A stretch of DNA of 64,000 nucleotides from Aciditerrimonas ferrireducens (GCF_023130475.1 NZ_JAKHEX010000008.1:36027-100026), one strand, 5' to 3'. Shown: positions 50,858 through 60,393, counted from the stretch's first letter. Numbers and translations: made by a program. The notes: generated by a model from the letters alone, not told the origin.

Positions 50858-52557
50858 CGACCCGGGCGACACCCCGCCCCCTGGAGGAGGGCCTGGTGCC
50901 CTGGCCGGAGGAGTTCGCCCGCCGCTACGTCGCCGAGGGGTACTGGATCGGGCAGCCGCTCGGTGCGGTGCTGCGTCGAGCGGGCCTCCGGACCCCCGAG
51001 GCGCTGGCCCTCGTCGACGGGACGACCCGCTTGACCTTCCGGTCCCTGCTGGCCCGGGCAGATGGGCTCGCCGTCGCGCTCCTCGAGGACCTCGGGCTGC
51101 AGCCCGGAGACCGGCTGCTGGTCCAGCTCCCGAACTGCTGGCAGTTCGTCGTGCTGACCCTGGCCTGCCTGCGCGCCGGGGTCGTGCCGGTGATGGCCCT
51201 GCCCGCCCACCGGGAACGGGAGCTCGGCGAGCTGGCGGCCCACAGCGACGCCGTGGCCATCGCCGTCCCCGAGGTCCATCGAGGGGTGGATCACCTGGCC
51301 ATCGCCGAGGCCATCACCCGGGCCCCCGGGTCGACGCTGCGGTCGGTGCTCGCCGTCGGGGAACCCCGGGGCCCCGGCCAAGTCGACCTGACCGCCTGGT
51401 GCGCCGAGCCGCCGGACCCGGAGGCGAGCGCGGCCCGGCTCGACGCGCAGGCCCCCTCGGGTCGCCAGGTGGCCCTCTTTCTGCTCTCAGGGGGCACCAC
51501 CGGCACGCCGAAGCTCATCCCCCGGACCCACGACGACTACGGGTACAACGCCCGGGCCAGCGCCGAGCTCTGCCGGCTGGGCCCGGGGGACGCCTACCTG
51601 GTCGCCCTGCCCGGGGGCCACAACTTCCCCCTGGCCTGCCCGGGGATCCTCGGCACCGTGCTCCGTGGCGGGCGGGTGGTGATGCTCGACTCCCCCGAGC
51701 CCGAGCGGGCCTTCGCCACCATCGCCGCCGAGCGGGTGACCGTCACCGCCGTCGTGCCGGCCGTCGCCCAGCGGTGGCTGACCCACGCCGAGGCCCACGG
51801 GGCCGACCAGCTCGAGAGCCTCCGGCTCCTCCAGGTTGGCGGGGCCCGGCTGGCCGAGGAGGTGGCCAGGCGGGTCGAAGCGGTCCTCGGGGTGACGCTG
51901 CAGCAAGTCTTCGGGATGGCCGAGGGCCTGGTGAACTACACCCGCCTCGATGACCCGAAGGAGGTCCGGTGCGCGACCCAGGGCCGGCCGCTCAGCCCCG
52001 GGGACGAGATCCGGGTGGTCGACGAGGCGGGGCGGGACGTGCCCCCCGGGGTCGCGGGGTTGCTGCTCACCCGCGGGCCGTACACGATCCGGGGCTACTA
52101 CCGGGCACCTGAGCACAACGCCCGGAGCTTCGATCCGGACGGCTGGTACCGCACGGGGGACGTCGTGGTCCGCCGGGACGACGGCAACCTGGTGGTCGAG
52201 GGCCGGGAGAAGGACATCGTGAACCGGGGCGGCGAGAAGATCAGCGCCGAGGAGGTCGAGAACCTCGCCTACCGTCTCTCCGGGGTCCGCCAGTGCGCTG
52301 CCGTGGCGGTGCCCGACCCGGAGCTCGGCGAACGAGTCTGCCTCTTCGCCGTCCTCGCCCCCGGGACCACCCTGACCCTCGCCGGCCTGCGGGCCGCGCT
52401 AGCGCCCACGGGGGTCTCCCCGCTGCTCCTGCCCGAACGCCTCGAGCTCGTGGACCAGCTCCCGACGACCGCGGTGGGCAAGATCGACAAAGCGGCCCTC
52501 CGGGCCGAGGCGGCCCGGCGGGCCGCAGCGGAGGACCGAGAAAGGAGGCCGAGATGA
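50854..52557 (+). CDS. sdgA: Salicylate/2,3-dihydroxybenzoate-type aryl-CoA or AMP ligase
   Basis: The 567-residue adenylate-forming enzyme has the P-loop motif LFLLSGGTTGTPKLIPRTHD, the A5 segment QQVFGMAEGLVNYT, DGWYRTGDVVVR and the C-terminal VEGREKDIVNRGGEKISAEE. This is the DhbE/EntE and SdgA subgroup, which activate salicylate or dihydroxybenzoate. With sdgC and sdgD it would make salicylyl-CoA. Translationally coupled to both neighbours by ATGA overlaps. Confidence 0.83.
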   Translation: MTTRATPRPLEEGLVPWPEEFARRYVAEGYWIGQPLGAVLRRAGLRTPEALALVDGTTRLTFRSLLARADGLAVALLEDLGLQPGDRLLVQLPNCWQFVVLTLACLRAGVVPVMALPAHRERELGELAAHSDAVAIAVPEVHRGVDHLAIAEAITRAPGSTLRSVLAVGEPRGPGQVDLTAWCAEPPDPEASAARLDAQAPSGRQVALFLLSGGTTGTPKLIPRTHDDYGYNARASAELCRLGPGDAYLVALPGGHNFPLACPGILGTVLRGGRVVMLDSPEPERAFATIAAERVTVTAVVPAVAQRWLTHAEAHGADQLESLRLLQVGGARLAEEVARRVEAVLGVTLQQVFGMAEGLVNYTRLDDPKEVRCATQGRPLSPGDEIRVVDEAGRDVPPGVAGLLLTRGPYTIRGYYRAPEHNARSFDPDGWYRTGDVVVRRDDGNLVVEGREKDIVNRGGEKISAEEVENLAYRLSGVRQCAAVAVPDPELGERVCLFAVLAPGTTLTLAGLRAALAPTGVSPLLLPERLELVDQLPTTAVGKIDKAALRAEAARRAAAEDRERRPR

Positions 52558-53654
52558 CTCGCACCAGCCCGGAGCCGGTGGCCGAGGAGGCCGAGCTGGC
52601 CGAGCTCTACGAGGACCTGGCCCGCCAGGGCTTGGTGCCGTTGTGGACCATCCGGGAAGGCCTCATGCCCACCGAACCGACACCCCGCGCGCAGCCGGCC
52701 CTCTGGCGCTGGGACGAGCTCCTCCCCCTGGCAGCCCGAGCCGCCGAGCTCGTCCCGGTCGGCCGGGGCGGGGAGCGGCGAGCCATCAGCCTGGCGAACC
52801 CCGGGCTCGGCGGGGCGCCCTACGCAACGCCGACCCTCTGGGCCGCCATCCAGTACCTCGGCCCACGGGAAGCGGCACCCTCGCACCGCCACAGCCAGTC
52901 GGCGTTCCGCTTCGTCCTGGAGGGCGAGGGGGTCTGGACGGTGGTCGACGGGGACCCGGTCGCCATGCGCGCCGGGGACCTGCTCCTCACCCCGGGCTGG
53001 TGCTTCCACGGGCACCGCAACGTGACCGACCGGCCCATGGCGTGGCTCGACGGCCTGGACATCCCCTTCGTCGCCCAGATGGACCAGGGGTTCTTCGAGT
53101 ACGGGCCGGCCGAGCCCGAGGACGCGGGGACCCCTGCCCGAAGCCGCAGCGAACGGCTCTGGGGCCAGCCCGGCCTCGCCCCCGTCGCCGCCCTCGGCGC
53201 GCCGGCACCGCTCGCCTCCCCCCTCGTCGCCTACCGCGCCGAGCGCATCGACGAGGCCCTGGCCGCCCAGCTGGCCCTCGAGGACGAGGGCCATCCCGGT
53301 GTGCTCGAACCGGGGCACGCCGCGGTGCGGGTCACCAACCCGGCCACCGGCGCCGACGCCCTGCCGACCATCCGCCTCGAGTTCCACCGGCTCCGGCCCG
53401 GGGCCAGCACCCCCTGGCACCGGAGCAGCGAGTCGGCGGTCTGGCAGGTCACCGCGGGTTCGGGGACCGCCGAGGTCGCCTCGGGCTCGATGACCCTCGG
53501 GCGAGGCGACCTGCTGGCCGTGCCCTCCTGGGCCGAGCTGCGGTTCCTGGCCGGGACGGGCGGCCTGGACCTCTTCTGCTTCTCCGACGCCCCGGTCTTC
53601 GAGCGGCTCGGTCTCCTCCGCCACGGGACCCGGGCCGGGGGGAGCGCCCGGTGA
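52554..53654 (+). CDS. sdgD: Gentisate 1,2-dioxygenase (cupin)
   Basis: The 366-residue bicupin cleaves the ring of gentisate to maleylpyruvate with iron(II). The N-terminal cupin has PSHRHSQSAFRFVLEGEGVW with Fe-binding His, and LTPGWCFHGHRNVTDRPMAW; the C-terminal cupin has TPWHRSSESAVWQVTAGSGT. The ATG at 52554 has AAAGGAGG upstream and overlaps the ligase stop. Confidence 0.88.
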   Translation: MTRTSPEPVAEEAELAELYEDLARQGLVPLWTIREGLMPTEPTPRAQPALWRWDELLPLAARAAELVPVGRGGERRAISLANPGLGGAPYATPTLWAAIQYLGPREAAPSHRHSQSAFRFVLEGEGVWTVVDGDPVAMRAGDLLLTPGWCFHGHRNVTDRPMAWLDGLDIPFVAQMDQGFFEYGPAEPEDAGTPARSRSERLWGQPGLAPVAALGAPAPLASPLVAYRAERIDEALAAQLALEDEGHPGVLEPGHAAVRVTNPATGADALPTIRLEFHRLRPGASTPWHRSSESAVWQVTAGSGTAEVASGSMTLGRGDLLAVPSWAELRFLAGTGGLDLFCFSDAPVFERLGLLRHGTRAGGSAR

Positions 53655-54355
53655 GCGCCTCGCCGTCCCCGTCCCCCGAGGTCCTCGCCTGGTGGGAGGC
53701 CGGGGAGGCGCACCTGCGGACCCTCCTCGACACGCTCGGCCCGGAGGACCTCGACGGGCCCTCCCTGCTGCCGGGCTGGCCCCGGCGGATGGTGGTCGCC
53801 CACGTGGCCCGCAACGCGGACGCCCTCGGCAACCTCCTTCACTGGGCTCGGACCGGCCAGCCCACCCCGATGTACCCCTCCCGGGAAGCCCGGGACGCGG
53901 CCATCGCCGAGAGCGCCGCCCAGGACCCTTCGGCCCTGGTCGCCGACTGCGAGGAGGCAGCCGGCCGGTTCGCCGAGGCCCTCCGGTCCCTGCCGCCGGC
54001 GGCCTGGGGGGCCGAGGTGACCACCGCCCAGGGCCGCTCGGTCCCCGCCTCGACGGTCCCCTGGCTGCGCTGCCGAGAGGTCTGGGTCCACGCCGTCGAC
54101 CTCGCCGCCGGCACGGGCTTCTCGGACCTGCCCGAGGCACTGCTCCTCGCCCTCCTCGAAGACGTCACGGCGGCCTGGCAGCGCGCCGGGCGGGACCCGG
54201 GCCTGTGCTTCGTGGTCGGCGACCGGCGCATCGGTTCGGGGCCCCGGGCCCTCCGGGGAGACCTGCCTGCCCTCGTGGGCTGGGCGACCGGCCGCCTCGA
54301 CGCCAGTGAGCTCGAGAGCGACGAGCCGATCCCCCCACCCCCGCCCTGGCCCTGA
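53651..54355 (+). CDS. Maleylpyruvate isomerase, mycothiol-dependent type
   Basis: A 234-residue DinB-like (MDMPI) protein with LLPGWPRRMVVAHVARNADA (metal His), VPWLRCREVWVHAVDLAAGT and a C-terminal domain. It isomerises maleylpyruvate to fumarylpyruvate, using mycothiol in actinobacteria. The GTG at 53651 overlaps the gentisate dioxygenase stop (GTGA). A fumarylpyruvate hydrolase is not found here. Confidence 0.84.
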   Translation: MSASPSPSPEVLAWWEAGEAHLRTLLDTLGPEDLDGPSLLPGWPRRMVVAHVARNADALGNLLHWARTGQPTPMYPSREARDAAIAESAAQDPSALVADCEEAAGRFAEALRSLPPAAWGAEVTTAQGRSVPASTVPWLRCREVWVHAVDLAAGTGFSDLPEALLLALLEDVTAAWQRAGRDPGLCFVVGDRRIGSGPRALRGDLPALVGWATGRLDASELESDEPIPPPPPWP

Positions 54356-54383
54356 CCGACCCAGCCCCAGGGGCAGTGCCCGC

Positions 54384-55751
54384 TCACTCGAGGGCGGCGA
54401 GGGCCAGGCGGGCCAGGGCCGGCCGGTCGTCCTGGCGGTCGTCCACCTCTTGGAGGATCCGCTGGGCGCCGCCCACCAGCCAGCGCCCGAGGGGCTCGGG
54501 GGGCAGGGGAACGGGTGCCTTCGTGACGAGGGGCAGCTCGCACCGCTCGGTCCGCTGCTCGAGGAGCAGGTCCCGGACGATGAGGCCGGCCAGCCGGGAC
54601 TGGGCGACCCCGTGGCCGGCATAGCCGAGGGCGTAGCAGATCCGCTGGCGCCGGCCCAGGAAACCGACCGTGGCGAAGCAGTTCACCGTGCCGCACACCG
54701 GGCCGCCCCAGCCGCCGGCGATGGCCACGTCGGCGAGCTGGGGGAAGGCCCAGCGGAAGCTCTCCTCGAGGCGCCAGAACACCCGGGGGTCCCGGTCCCG
54801 GCGAGGGTCGGGAGGACCGAAGGCGATGGGGGCGTCCCGCCCGCCCCAGAGGATCCGGCCGTCGGGGGTCGGGCGGTGGAAGTGGGGCATGATCCGCTTG
54901 TCCTCCACCCCCACCCCCGTCGACCACCCGACCCGGTCCCACTGGGCCGGGTCCAGCGGCTCGCTCACCACGATGTAGGCGTAGACGGTGAACAGGAACC
55001 GCCGGAGGGCGGGCACGGCCGCGGCGTAGGCGTTCGTGGCCAGGACCGCTCGGTCGGCGTGGACCTCGCCGCCGGGGGTGCGGGCCCGCACCCCCGTGGG
55101 GGTCTCGGCTAAGGACAGCACCGGGCTCGCCTCGTGCACCGTCACCCCGCGGCGCCTGGCCGCCTCCCTGAGCCCTAGGCAGAGCGCGGCCGGGTCGACC
55201 AGGAGGCAGTCCCGCTCGAAGTGGCCCAGACGGATCCGAGGGCTGTCGACCAGGGCCCGGCACTGGGTCCCCGAGCGCTCCTCGAGGTCGTCGAGGCCGA
55301 GGCGCTCCGCCGCCTGGAGGTCCTGGCGGATCCGGTGGTCCTGTTCGGGGCCGTTCGACACGGTGAGGAGCCCCGGTGCCCGCAGGTCGCAGGCGATCCC
55401 CTCCCGCTCGCAGAAGGCTCGGATCTCGCGCAGCTGCTCCCGCATGGCGAGGTGGGTGGCCCGGGCCCGGGTGGGCCCGACCTTGCGGAGCAGGTCGTGG
55501 AGGTTCCGACCCACCATGGTCATAGCGAAGCCCCCGTTGCGCCCGCTCGCGCCGTAGCCGGCGGCCTTGGCCTCCAGCACCGCCACGTCCAGCGCCGGAT
55601 CGGCCTCGACGAGGGCCAGAGCGGCCCACAGGCCGGTGAAGCCGGCACCCACGACCACCACGTCGGCCACCCGCGTGCCCCGGAGCGGCTCGAGCTCGCC
55701 CGGGCTCCCTGCTCGACTGGTCCAGAGGCTGCGGGTCCTCCAGCTCCCCAC
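54384..55751 (-). CDS. DAO-type FAD-dependent amine/amino-acid oxidoreductase
   Basis: A 455-residue flavoprotein of the D-amino acid oxidase/PuuB superfamily: VADVVVVGAGFTGLWAALAL, ASGRNGGFAMTMVGRNLHD near the flavin, VYAYIVVSEPLD and ALGYAGHGVAQSRLAGLIVR. PuuB-like enzymes oxidise gamma-glutamyl-putrescine or related amines; the substrate here is unknown. GTG 55751 with GGGAGGAGG upstream replaces the longer frame. It lies 22 nt downstream of a TetR gene, its likely regulator. Confidence 0.83.
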   Translation of the reverse strand: MGSWRTRSLWTSRAGSPGELEPLRGTRVADVVVVGAGFTGLWAALALVEADPALDVAVLEAKAAGYGASGRNGGFAMTMVGRNLHDLLRKVGPTRARATHLAMREQLREIRAFCEREGIACDLRAPGLLTVSNGPEQDHRIRQDLQAAERLGLDDLEERSGTQCRALVDSPRIRLGHFERDCLLVDPAALCLGLREAARRRGVTVHEASPVLSLAETPTGVRARTPGGEVHADRAVLATNAYAAAVPALRRFLFTVYAYIVVSEPLDPAQWDRVGWSTGVGVEDKRIMPHFHRPTPDGRILWGGRDAPIAFGPPDPRRDRDPRVFWRLEESFRWAFPQLADVAIAGGWGGPVCGTVNCFATVGFLGRRQRICYALGYAGHGVAQSRLAGLIVRDLLLEQRTERCELPLVTKAPVPLPPEPLGRWLVGGAQRILQEVDDRQDDRPALARLALAALE

Positions 55752-55773
55752 CCAGTCCTCCTCCCGACCGTGC

Positions 55774-56406
55774 TCAGCCGACCCCGGCCCGCTGGTCCCC
55801 CCGTGCCCGGCGCGCCGGCCCGGCGGCACGAGGCGCCGGCTCCACGAGGGCGTCGACCACCCGGTCCAGCACCGCCAGGGTCGGCTCCACCTCCCCGACC
55901 GTCAGGACGTGGAGCACCCCCTCGGCGAAGGCCCCGAGAAGGACCTTCGTCGCCGCCGTCGCCTCCACGGTCAGCTCCCCTCGCGCCTGGGCCTCCGCGA
56001 GGAGCGAGCCGAGCAGCGACCCGGCCTCCTCCTGGTCGACCCGGCCGGCCACCTCCACCGACGGGAGCACCCAGGCGTCCCGCAGGAAGAACCGGGCCTC
56101 CCCCAGCCCCGAGAGGGCGTCCAGCATGGCCCGCAGGCTCCGCTTCAGGTTCTCGGCCAGCCCGAGGTCCTCCCGCAAGGACCCCGCCGCGGCGTCCGCC
56201 AAGCGCCGCCACGACCGGCGCCAGAGGTCGGTCGCCAGGTCCTCCTTGTCGGCGAAGTAGTAGTAGAAGGCGCCTTTCGTCACCCCGGCCGCCTGGACGA
56301 TGTCGTCCACCGTCACCGCGTGGTAGCCGCGTTCGCAGAACAGGGCGAGGGCGGCCTCTGCCACCTCTTCCTTGGTCCGGCGCGCTGCTGGTTCCCGACG
56401 TGCCAT
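55774..56406 (-). CDS. TetR-family regulator 1
   Basis: A 210-residue repressor with HTH VTVDDIVQAAGVTKGAFYYY followed by FADKEDLATDLW. It is 22 nt upstream of the flavoprotein, so probably regulates it. An imperfect 36-nt palindrome lies 20 nt upstream of its ATG. A GTG directly before the ATG is an alternative start. Confidence 0.85.
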   Translation of the reverse strand: MARREPAARRTKEEVAEAALALFCERGYHAVTVDDIVQAAGVTKGAFYYYFADKEDLATDLWRRSWRRLADAAAGSLREDLGLAENLKRSLRAMLDALSGLGEARFFLRDAWVLPSVEVAGRVDQEEAGSLLGSLLAEAQARGELTVEATAATKVLLGAFAEGVLHVLTVGEVEPTLAVLDRVVDALVEPAPRAAGPARRARGDQRAGVG

Positions 56407-56426
56407 CACCCGACCACGACGAATGC

Positions 56427-56462
56427 GACCAATGCAATGGTTTTCGTACCATTGGTATGGTC
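56427..56462. promoter_or_regulatory. Imperfect palindrome before TetR gene (auto-operator)
   Basis: GACCAATGCAATGGT and ACCATTGGTATGGTC flank TTTCGT. Twelve of fifteen arm positions pair. The segment is strikingly AT-richer than its surroundings. It fits an operator for TetR regulator 1, and may cover its promoter. Confidence 0.55.
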
Positions 56463-56536
56463 GTCATGCAAGTCGTCTGGCATGGAATCGCGGTGTGGTT
56501 CGGGTGGTCCACGATCGTCGCCGGGGCCACACCCCG

Positions 56537-57175
56537 CTAGGACGTGGTCTCCTCCTCGACGACCCGAGCCCACCGGGCCTGCCAGGAGGCGAGGAAAGTG
56601 CCGAGGGACACCCCGAGGGGAGGGGAACCGAAGGTCCGCTCGTGCTCGAGGTAGTGCGCCAGCTCCCCGAGGGCGGCCACGCCGAGGGCGGCTGCCCGGC
56701 CGGGCGCCACCCCGGCCCGCTCGAACACGTCGGCGAAGGCCCCATGGGCCTCGTCCCAGGCCTGCCCGATCACCAGCCGGGCCCGTGCCGGCAGGGCGGC
56801 GAGCTCGGCGCCGATCCGGACCACGGCGCGCTCGTCGGCGAGGAACGCCACGAGGGCCAGGCAGACCCGCTCCAGCTGGGTCGCCACGGCATCGTCGGCG
56901 GGCAGCGCCGCCAGGGTCTGGCGGACGAGGGAGAGCCGGTCGCGGTACCCCTCGACGACGGCGACCAGCAGGGCCTCCTTGGAGGCGAAGTGCCGGTAGA
57001 GGCCCCCGGCCCCGGGCCGCAGGCCGACGGCCTGCTCGATCTCGGCCACGCTGGTGGCGGCGTAGCCCTTCTCGGCGAACCGCTCGGCCGCAGCCGCAAG
57101 GAGCCGCCGTCGGGTGTCCCGGCGACGCCGGTCCCCGCCGGGCGCGTCGCCCGGGGCCGGCTCACTCGAAGGCAC
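56537..57175 (-). CDS. TetR-family regulator 2
   Basis: A 212-residue regulator with RRLLAAAAERFAEKGYAATS and HTH VAEIEQAVGLRPGAGGLYRH followed by FASKEALLVAVVEGYRDRL. Its GTG start overlaps the end of the diiron oxygenase gene by 14 nt, so it is probably cotranscribed with it and may repress it. Confidence 0.85.
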   Translation of the reverse strand: MPSSEPAPGDAPGGDRRRRDTRRRLLAAAAERFAEKGYAATSVAEIEQAVGLRPGAGGLYRHFASKEALLVAVVEGYRDRLSLVRQTLAALPADDAVATQLERVCLALVAFLADERAVVRIGAELAALPARARLVIGQAWDEAHGAFADVFERAGVAPGRAAALGVAALGELAHYLEHERTFGSPPLGVSLGTFLASWQARWARVVEEETTS

Positions 57176-58103
57176 CGGCGTCCTCCCAGCGCCGGACGGT
57201 CTCGGCCCGCACGACCCGGTGCTCCTCGAAGAACGCCAGGAGCTTGCGGAGCTGGCGCAGCAGGGCCTTCGACGCCGGGGTGGCCTGCCTGGCGGCCTCG
57301 AACTCCTCCTTCGAGAGGTAAGGCGCCAGTTGCCTCGAGTACCGCACCGGCAGGAACTGGCGCCGCTCGACCACCATCCCGGCGCCGAGCTCGGCCAAGC
57401 GCTGGACCTCCGCCACCTCGTCGTCGCCGAGCCTGGCCATGCCCTCCTCGAGCCACCTGCGGGCGTACGCGATGTGCCGGGCCTCCTCCGAGGTGTGCGC
57501 CACGCCCATCTGCACCAGGATCGGGTGGAGCGGTCGACCGTCGTCCCCGACCGGGTTCGACCGGGTGGCCTGGTTGGCCTCGTCGCCCACGAACTCGAAG
57601 AGCAGCACGTTCACCCAGAACGCCTCGGGGAGGCGGACAGCGAGGTCCATGGTGAACGCCGCCATGGTCTTGGCCCACTGCTCCTCGCCCATGTCCCGGG
57701 TCGCGATGTCGGCGTTCAAGCGGACCCAGTGGTTGAACATGGCCATGTGCTGGCACTCCTCGGCCACCTCGTGCAGCAGGTAGCGGAAGCTGGGGTCGTA
57801 GGGGTCGACGTGCCAGAGGAGCGCCAGGATCCCCTGGTTGAGCAGATGCTCCCCGTGGGCCACGTTCCGCATGGTCTGGGTGACCTCCCAGCGCTCCACG
57901 AAGCTGCGGTCCTCGGGGGCCAAGCGGTCGAGGACCCCCGACGCGGAGAAGATCGAGTGGCCTGCGGCCACGTAGGCCCAGGAACCATCCAGGGGGACCG
58001 ACCAGTCGATCACGTCCGCCTCGAACGGGTACCACCGACGCTGCACGCTGGCAACGTTCAGCCGCTCGGCCACCTGCCTGGGCACCGCCACCTCGACCGG
58101 CAT
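57162..58103 (-). CDS. AurF-like diiron oxygenase
   Basis: A 313-residue protein of the AurF/CmlI N-oxygenase family: Glu in VTQTMRNVAHGEHLLNQ, HEVAEECQHMAMF (EExxH-type), FEFVGDEANQ and TSEEARHIAYARRWL provide the diiron Glu/His ligands. Members oxidise aryl-amines or act in hydrocarbon metabolism; the substrate is unknown. ATG 58103 follows GGGGAGGGGAG. The AT-rich upstream gap has ATAC-GTCG-GTAT at 58168-58179, a weak possible operator. Confidence 0.83.
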   Translation of the reverse strand: MPVEVAVPRQVAERLNVASVQRRWYPFEADVIDWSVPLDGSWAYVAAGHSIFSASGVLDRLAPEDRSFVERWEVTQTMRNVAHGEHLLNQGILALLWHVDPYDPSFRYLLHEVAEECQHMAMFNHWVRLNADIATRDMGEEQWAKTMAAFTMDLAVRLPEAFWVNVLLFEFVGDEANQATRSNPVGDDGRPLHPILVQMGVAHTSEEARHIAYARRWLEEGMARLGDDEVAEVQRLAELGAGMVVERRQFLPVRYSRQLAPYLSKEEFEAARQATPASKALLRQLRKLLAFFEEHRVVRAETVRRWEDAGAFE

Positions 58104-58314
58104 CCCTGCTCCCCTCCCCGACCCGACGCATCGACCCGGGCCGCGACGCTGCGGACCCCGTTCGCTCATACGTCGGTATACACTTACTTCTGCTTTCATC
58201 CTCGCCCGAGCAGGGACGATCGTCAAGACCCCAGGGCAACCGCAAGGTCGACCGCTCGAACCGGTTCCCATTTCGGGGACTCGACCGGGAGCGACGGGGA
58301 GGGGTGCGAGAGCC

Positions 58315-60393
58315 ATGCAACGACGCAGCGAGCGTCCACGGTCGTCAGCGTCCGCGAGGGAGGTTCGGGCCTCGGTCCTCGCCGCGCTCGGGGTCCTGGC
58401 TGGCCTGCTGGCCTGGTCGTCGCCGGCGGCCGCCACGGTCCCCGCGCCCCCACCGGGCTCTCCCGCGGTGGAGTCGGCACCGGCGAGCCTGGTGGGGCTC
58501 GACCCGACGGTGCCGGCCAGCGTCCTGGCGGCCAGCTCGGCACCGGGCAGCCACTGGGCACCCCAGCCCGCCGTCTACGGCACGGCCTCGATCAACGACA
58601 TCCCCGTGCGCGGGGCCGGGGGCACCACGATCCGGGTCGACGAGATCTACCCGACCCTGGCCGACGGCGCCCCGGCACCAGGACCGTTCCCGGTGCTGCT
58701 CACCATGACCCCCTACGGCAAGGGGCAAGGAGGGAGCTCGGCACCGGGCTCGGCCGCCGAACCCTCCAATGGCAGCCCGACCGGCGGTCCGAACGACTAC
58801 CTGGTCGAACGGGGGTTCATCGACGTCGTGATGGACGTCCGGGGCACCGGGGACTCCGGGGGCCAGTGGGGCCTCTTCGACCCGATCCAGCAGGCGGACG
58901 CCATCAAGGTGGTCGACTGGTGCGCCCACCTGCCCCACGCCGACGGCAAGGTCGGGACCTACGGGCCGTCGTATCTCGGCATCGACCAGCTGCTGCTGGC
59001 CGGGGCGATCGGGCCCCACTCGCCGCTCAAGGCGATCTTCCCGATGGTGGCCGCCAACGACATCTACCGGGACACCGCGTTCATGGGCGGCCTCGTCGAC
59101 TTCGAGTTCAGTGAGCTCTACCTGGGGCTGACCGGCGCGCTGAACGAGGCCAACCCGGTGGTGGACACGGCGAGCGACCCGGCCCTCCTCGCGGACCTCG
59201 CCGGGATCGAGCTCGACCACACCTCGGGCCTCGCGTCCTACCACGCCGCCACCGAGGCCAACGTGCTCGGCGGCAGGAGCGAGGCCTACGACGGGACCTA
59301 CTGGCAGCTCCGCAACCCGGCGAACGTCCTGGCAAGGATCGTGGCCAACGGCATCCCTGCCTATCTCGTGGGGGGCGAGTTCGACCTGTTCCAGAACGGC
59401 GAGCCGCTCAACTACGCCGGCCTGCAGAACGCCTACGACCACCGGCCCGTCGGCGCCCCGATGCTGCCCAACCAGCCCGTCACCGGTCGCTACCAGCTCC
59501 TCGACGGCCCCTGGGAGCACCTGAACGGCTCCTCCCTCGACGTCGACGAGCTCGAGCTGGAGTGGTTCGACACCTGGCTGAAGGGGGAGCACACCGGTAT
59601 GGCCGAGACCCCCACGCCGCTGCACTACTACGACCTCGGCACCGGCACCTGGGACGAGACCACCACCTATCCCTTCGCCGGAGCCCACCCGACCACCTTC
59701 ACCTTCCGGCCCGGCGGCGTCCTGGCGCCAGGTCGGCCACCGGTGCACGCTACGCCCCGACGGATCGTCTGGAGCCCGAGCGGCTCGCCGTGTGGCCGTC
59801 CCATCGACCAGTGGGCGATGGGCGGGATCTCCGTCCCGGCCCAGACCATCGGCGTGCTGCCCCCGTGCGCCGACGCGGACAACACCACCCAGATCGGTCC
59901 CTGGGCGGCGACCTGGACGACGCCGCCCCTCACCTCGCCCCTGACCATCGCCGGGCCCATCGAGGCCACCGTGGTCGCCGCGGCCACGACACCCGAGACC
60001 GAGCTGGTCGCCGAGGTCGAGGAGGTCACGCCGAACGGCACGTCCTTCCCCCTGACCGAAGGGGCCCTCCTCGGTTCGCTCCGGGCCGTGAACCCCCAGC
60101 GCTCCTGGGTGCTGGGCGGCACGATGCTGTACCCCTACCACCCCTCCACCGAAGCCTCGGCGAGACCGGTGGTCCCCGGAAAGCTCACGACCTACGACAT
60201 CCAGATCTTCCCCACCTTCGTGACCATCGCCCGGGGTGATCGGCTGCGGGTCACCATCGCGACCACCGACACCCCCCATCTCGTGCCCCTCCTGGAGCAA
60301 CTCCCCGAGCTCGCCGGCGGCGTCTACGCCATCTCGCAGGACGCCGCGGCCCCCTCCTCGCTCAGCGTCGACGTCCTGCCGCACGCCCCCTGA
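58315..60393 (+). CDS. Secreted CocE/NonD-type hydrolase
   Basis: A 692-residue alpha/beta-hydrolase of the CocE/X-Pro dipeptidyl-peptidase family. A signal peptide (VLAALGVLAGLLAWSSPAAA) leads. The domain starts near VRGAGGTTIRVDEIYP, VLLTMTPYGKG, VVMDVRGTGDSGG, then the nucleophile elbow VGTYGPSYLGIDQ (Ser). The C-terminal jelly-roll ends RGDRLRVTIATTDTPHLVPL. It would cleave esters or acyl-peptides outside the cell. Confidence 0.87.
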   Translation: MQRRSERPRSSASAREVRASVLAALGVLAGLLAWSSPAAATVPAPPPGSPAVESAPASLVGLDPTVPASVLAASSAPGSHWAPQPAVYGTASINDIPVRGAGGTTIRVDEIYPTLADGAPAPGPFPVLLTMTPYGKGQGGSSAPGSAAEPSNGSPTGGPNDYLVERGFIDVVMDVRGTGDSGGQWGLFDPIQQADAIKVVDWCAHLPHADGKVGTYGPSYLGIDQLLLAGAIGPHSPLKAIFPMVAANDIYRDTAFMGGLVDFEFSELYLGLTGALNEANPVVDTASDPALLADLAGIELDHTSGLASYHAATEANVLGGRSEAYDGTYWQLRNPANVLARIVANGIPAYLVGGEFDLFQNGEPLNYAGLQNAYDHRPVGAPMLPNQPVTGRYQLLDGPWEHLNGSSLDVDELELEWFDTWLKGEHTGMAETPTPLHYYDLGTGTWDETTTYPFAGAHPTTFTFRPGGVLAPGRPPVHATPRRIVWSPSGSPCGRPIDQWAMGGISVPAQTIGVLPPCADADNTTQIGPWAATWTTPPLTSPLTIAGPIEATVVAAATTPETELVAEVEEVTPNGTSFPLTEGALLGSLRAVNPQRSWVLGGTMLYPYHPSTEASARPVVPGKLTTYDIQIFPTFVTIARGDRLRVTIATTDTPHLVPLLEQLPELAGGVYAISQDAAAPSSLSVDVLPHAP

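Noticed and set aside
58168..58179. ATAC-GTCG-GTAT before the diiron oxygenase gene
   Set aside because: Only 4-bp arms with an asymmetric centre; too weak to list as an operator.
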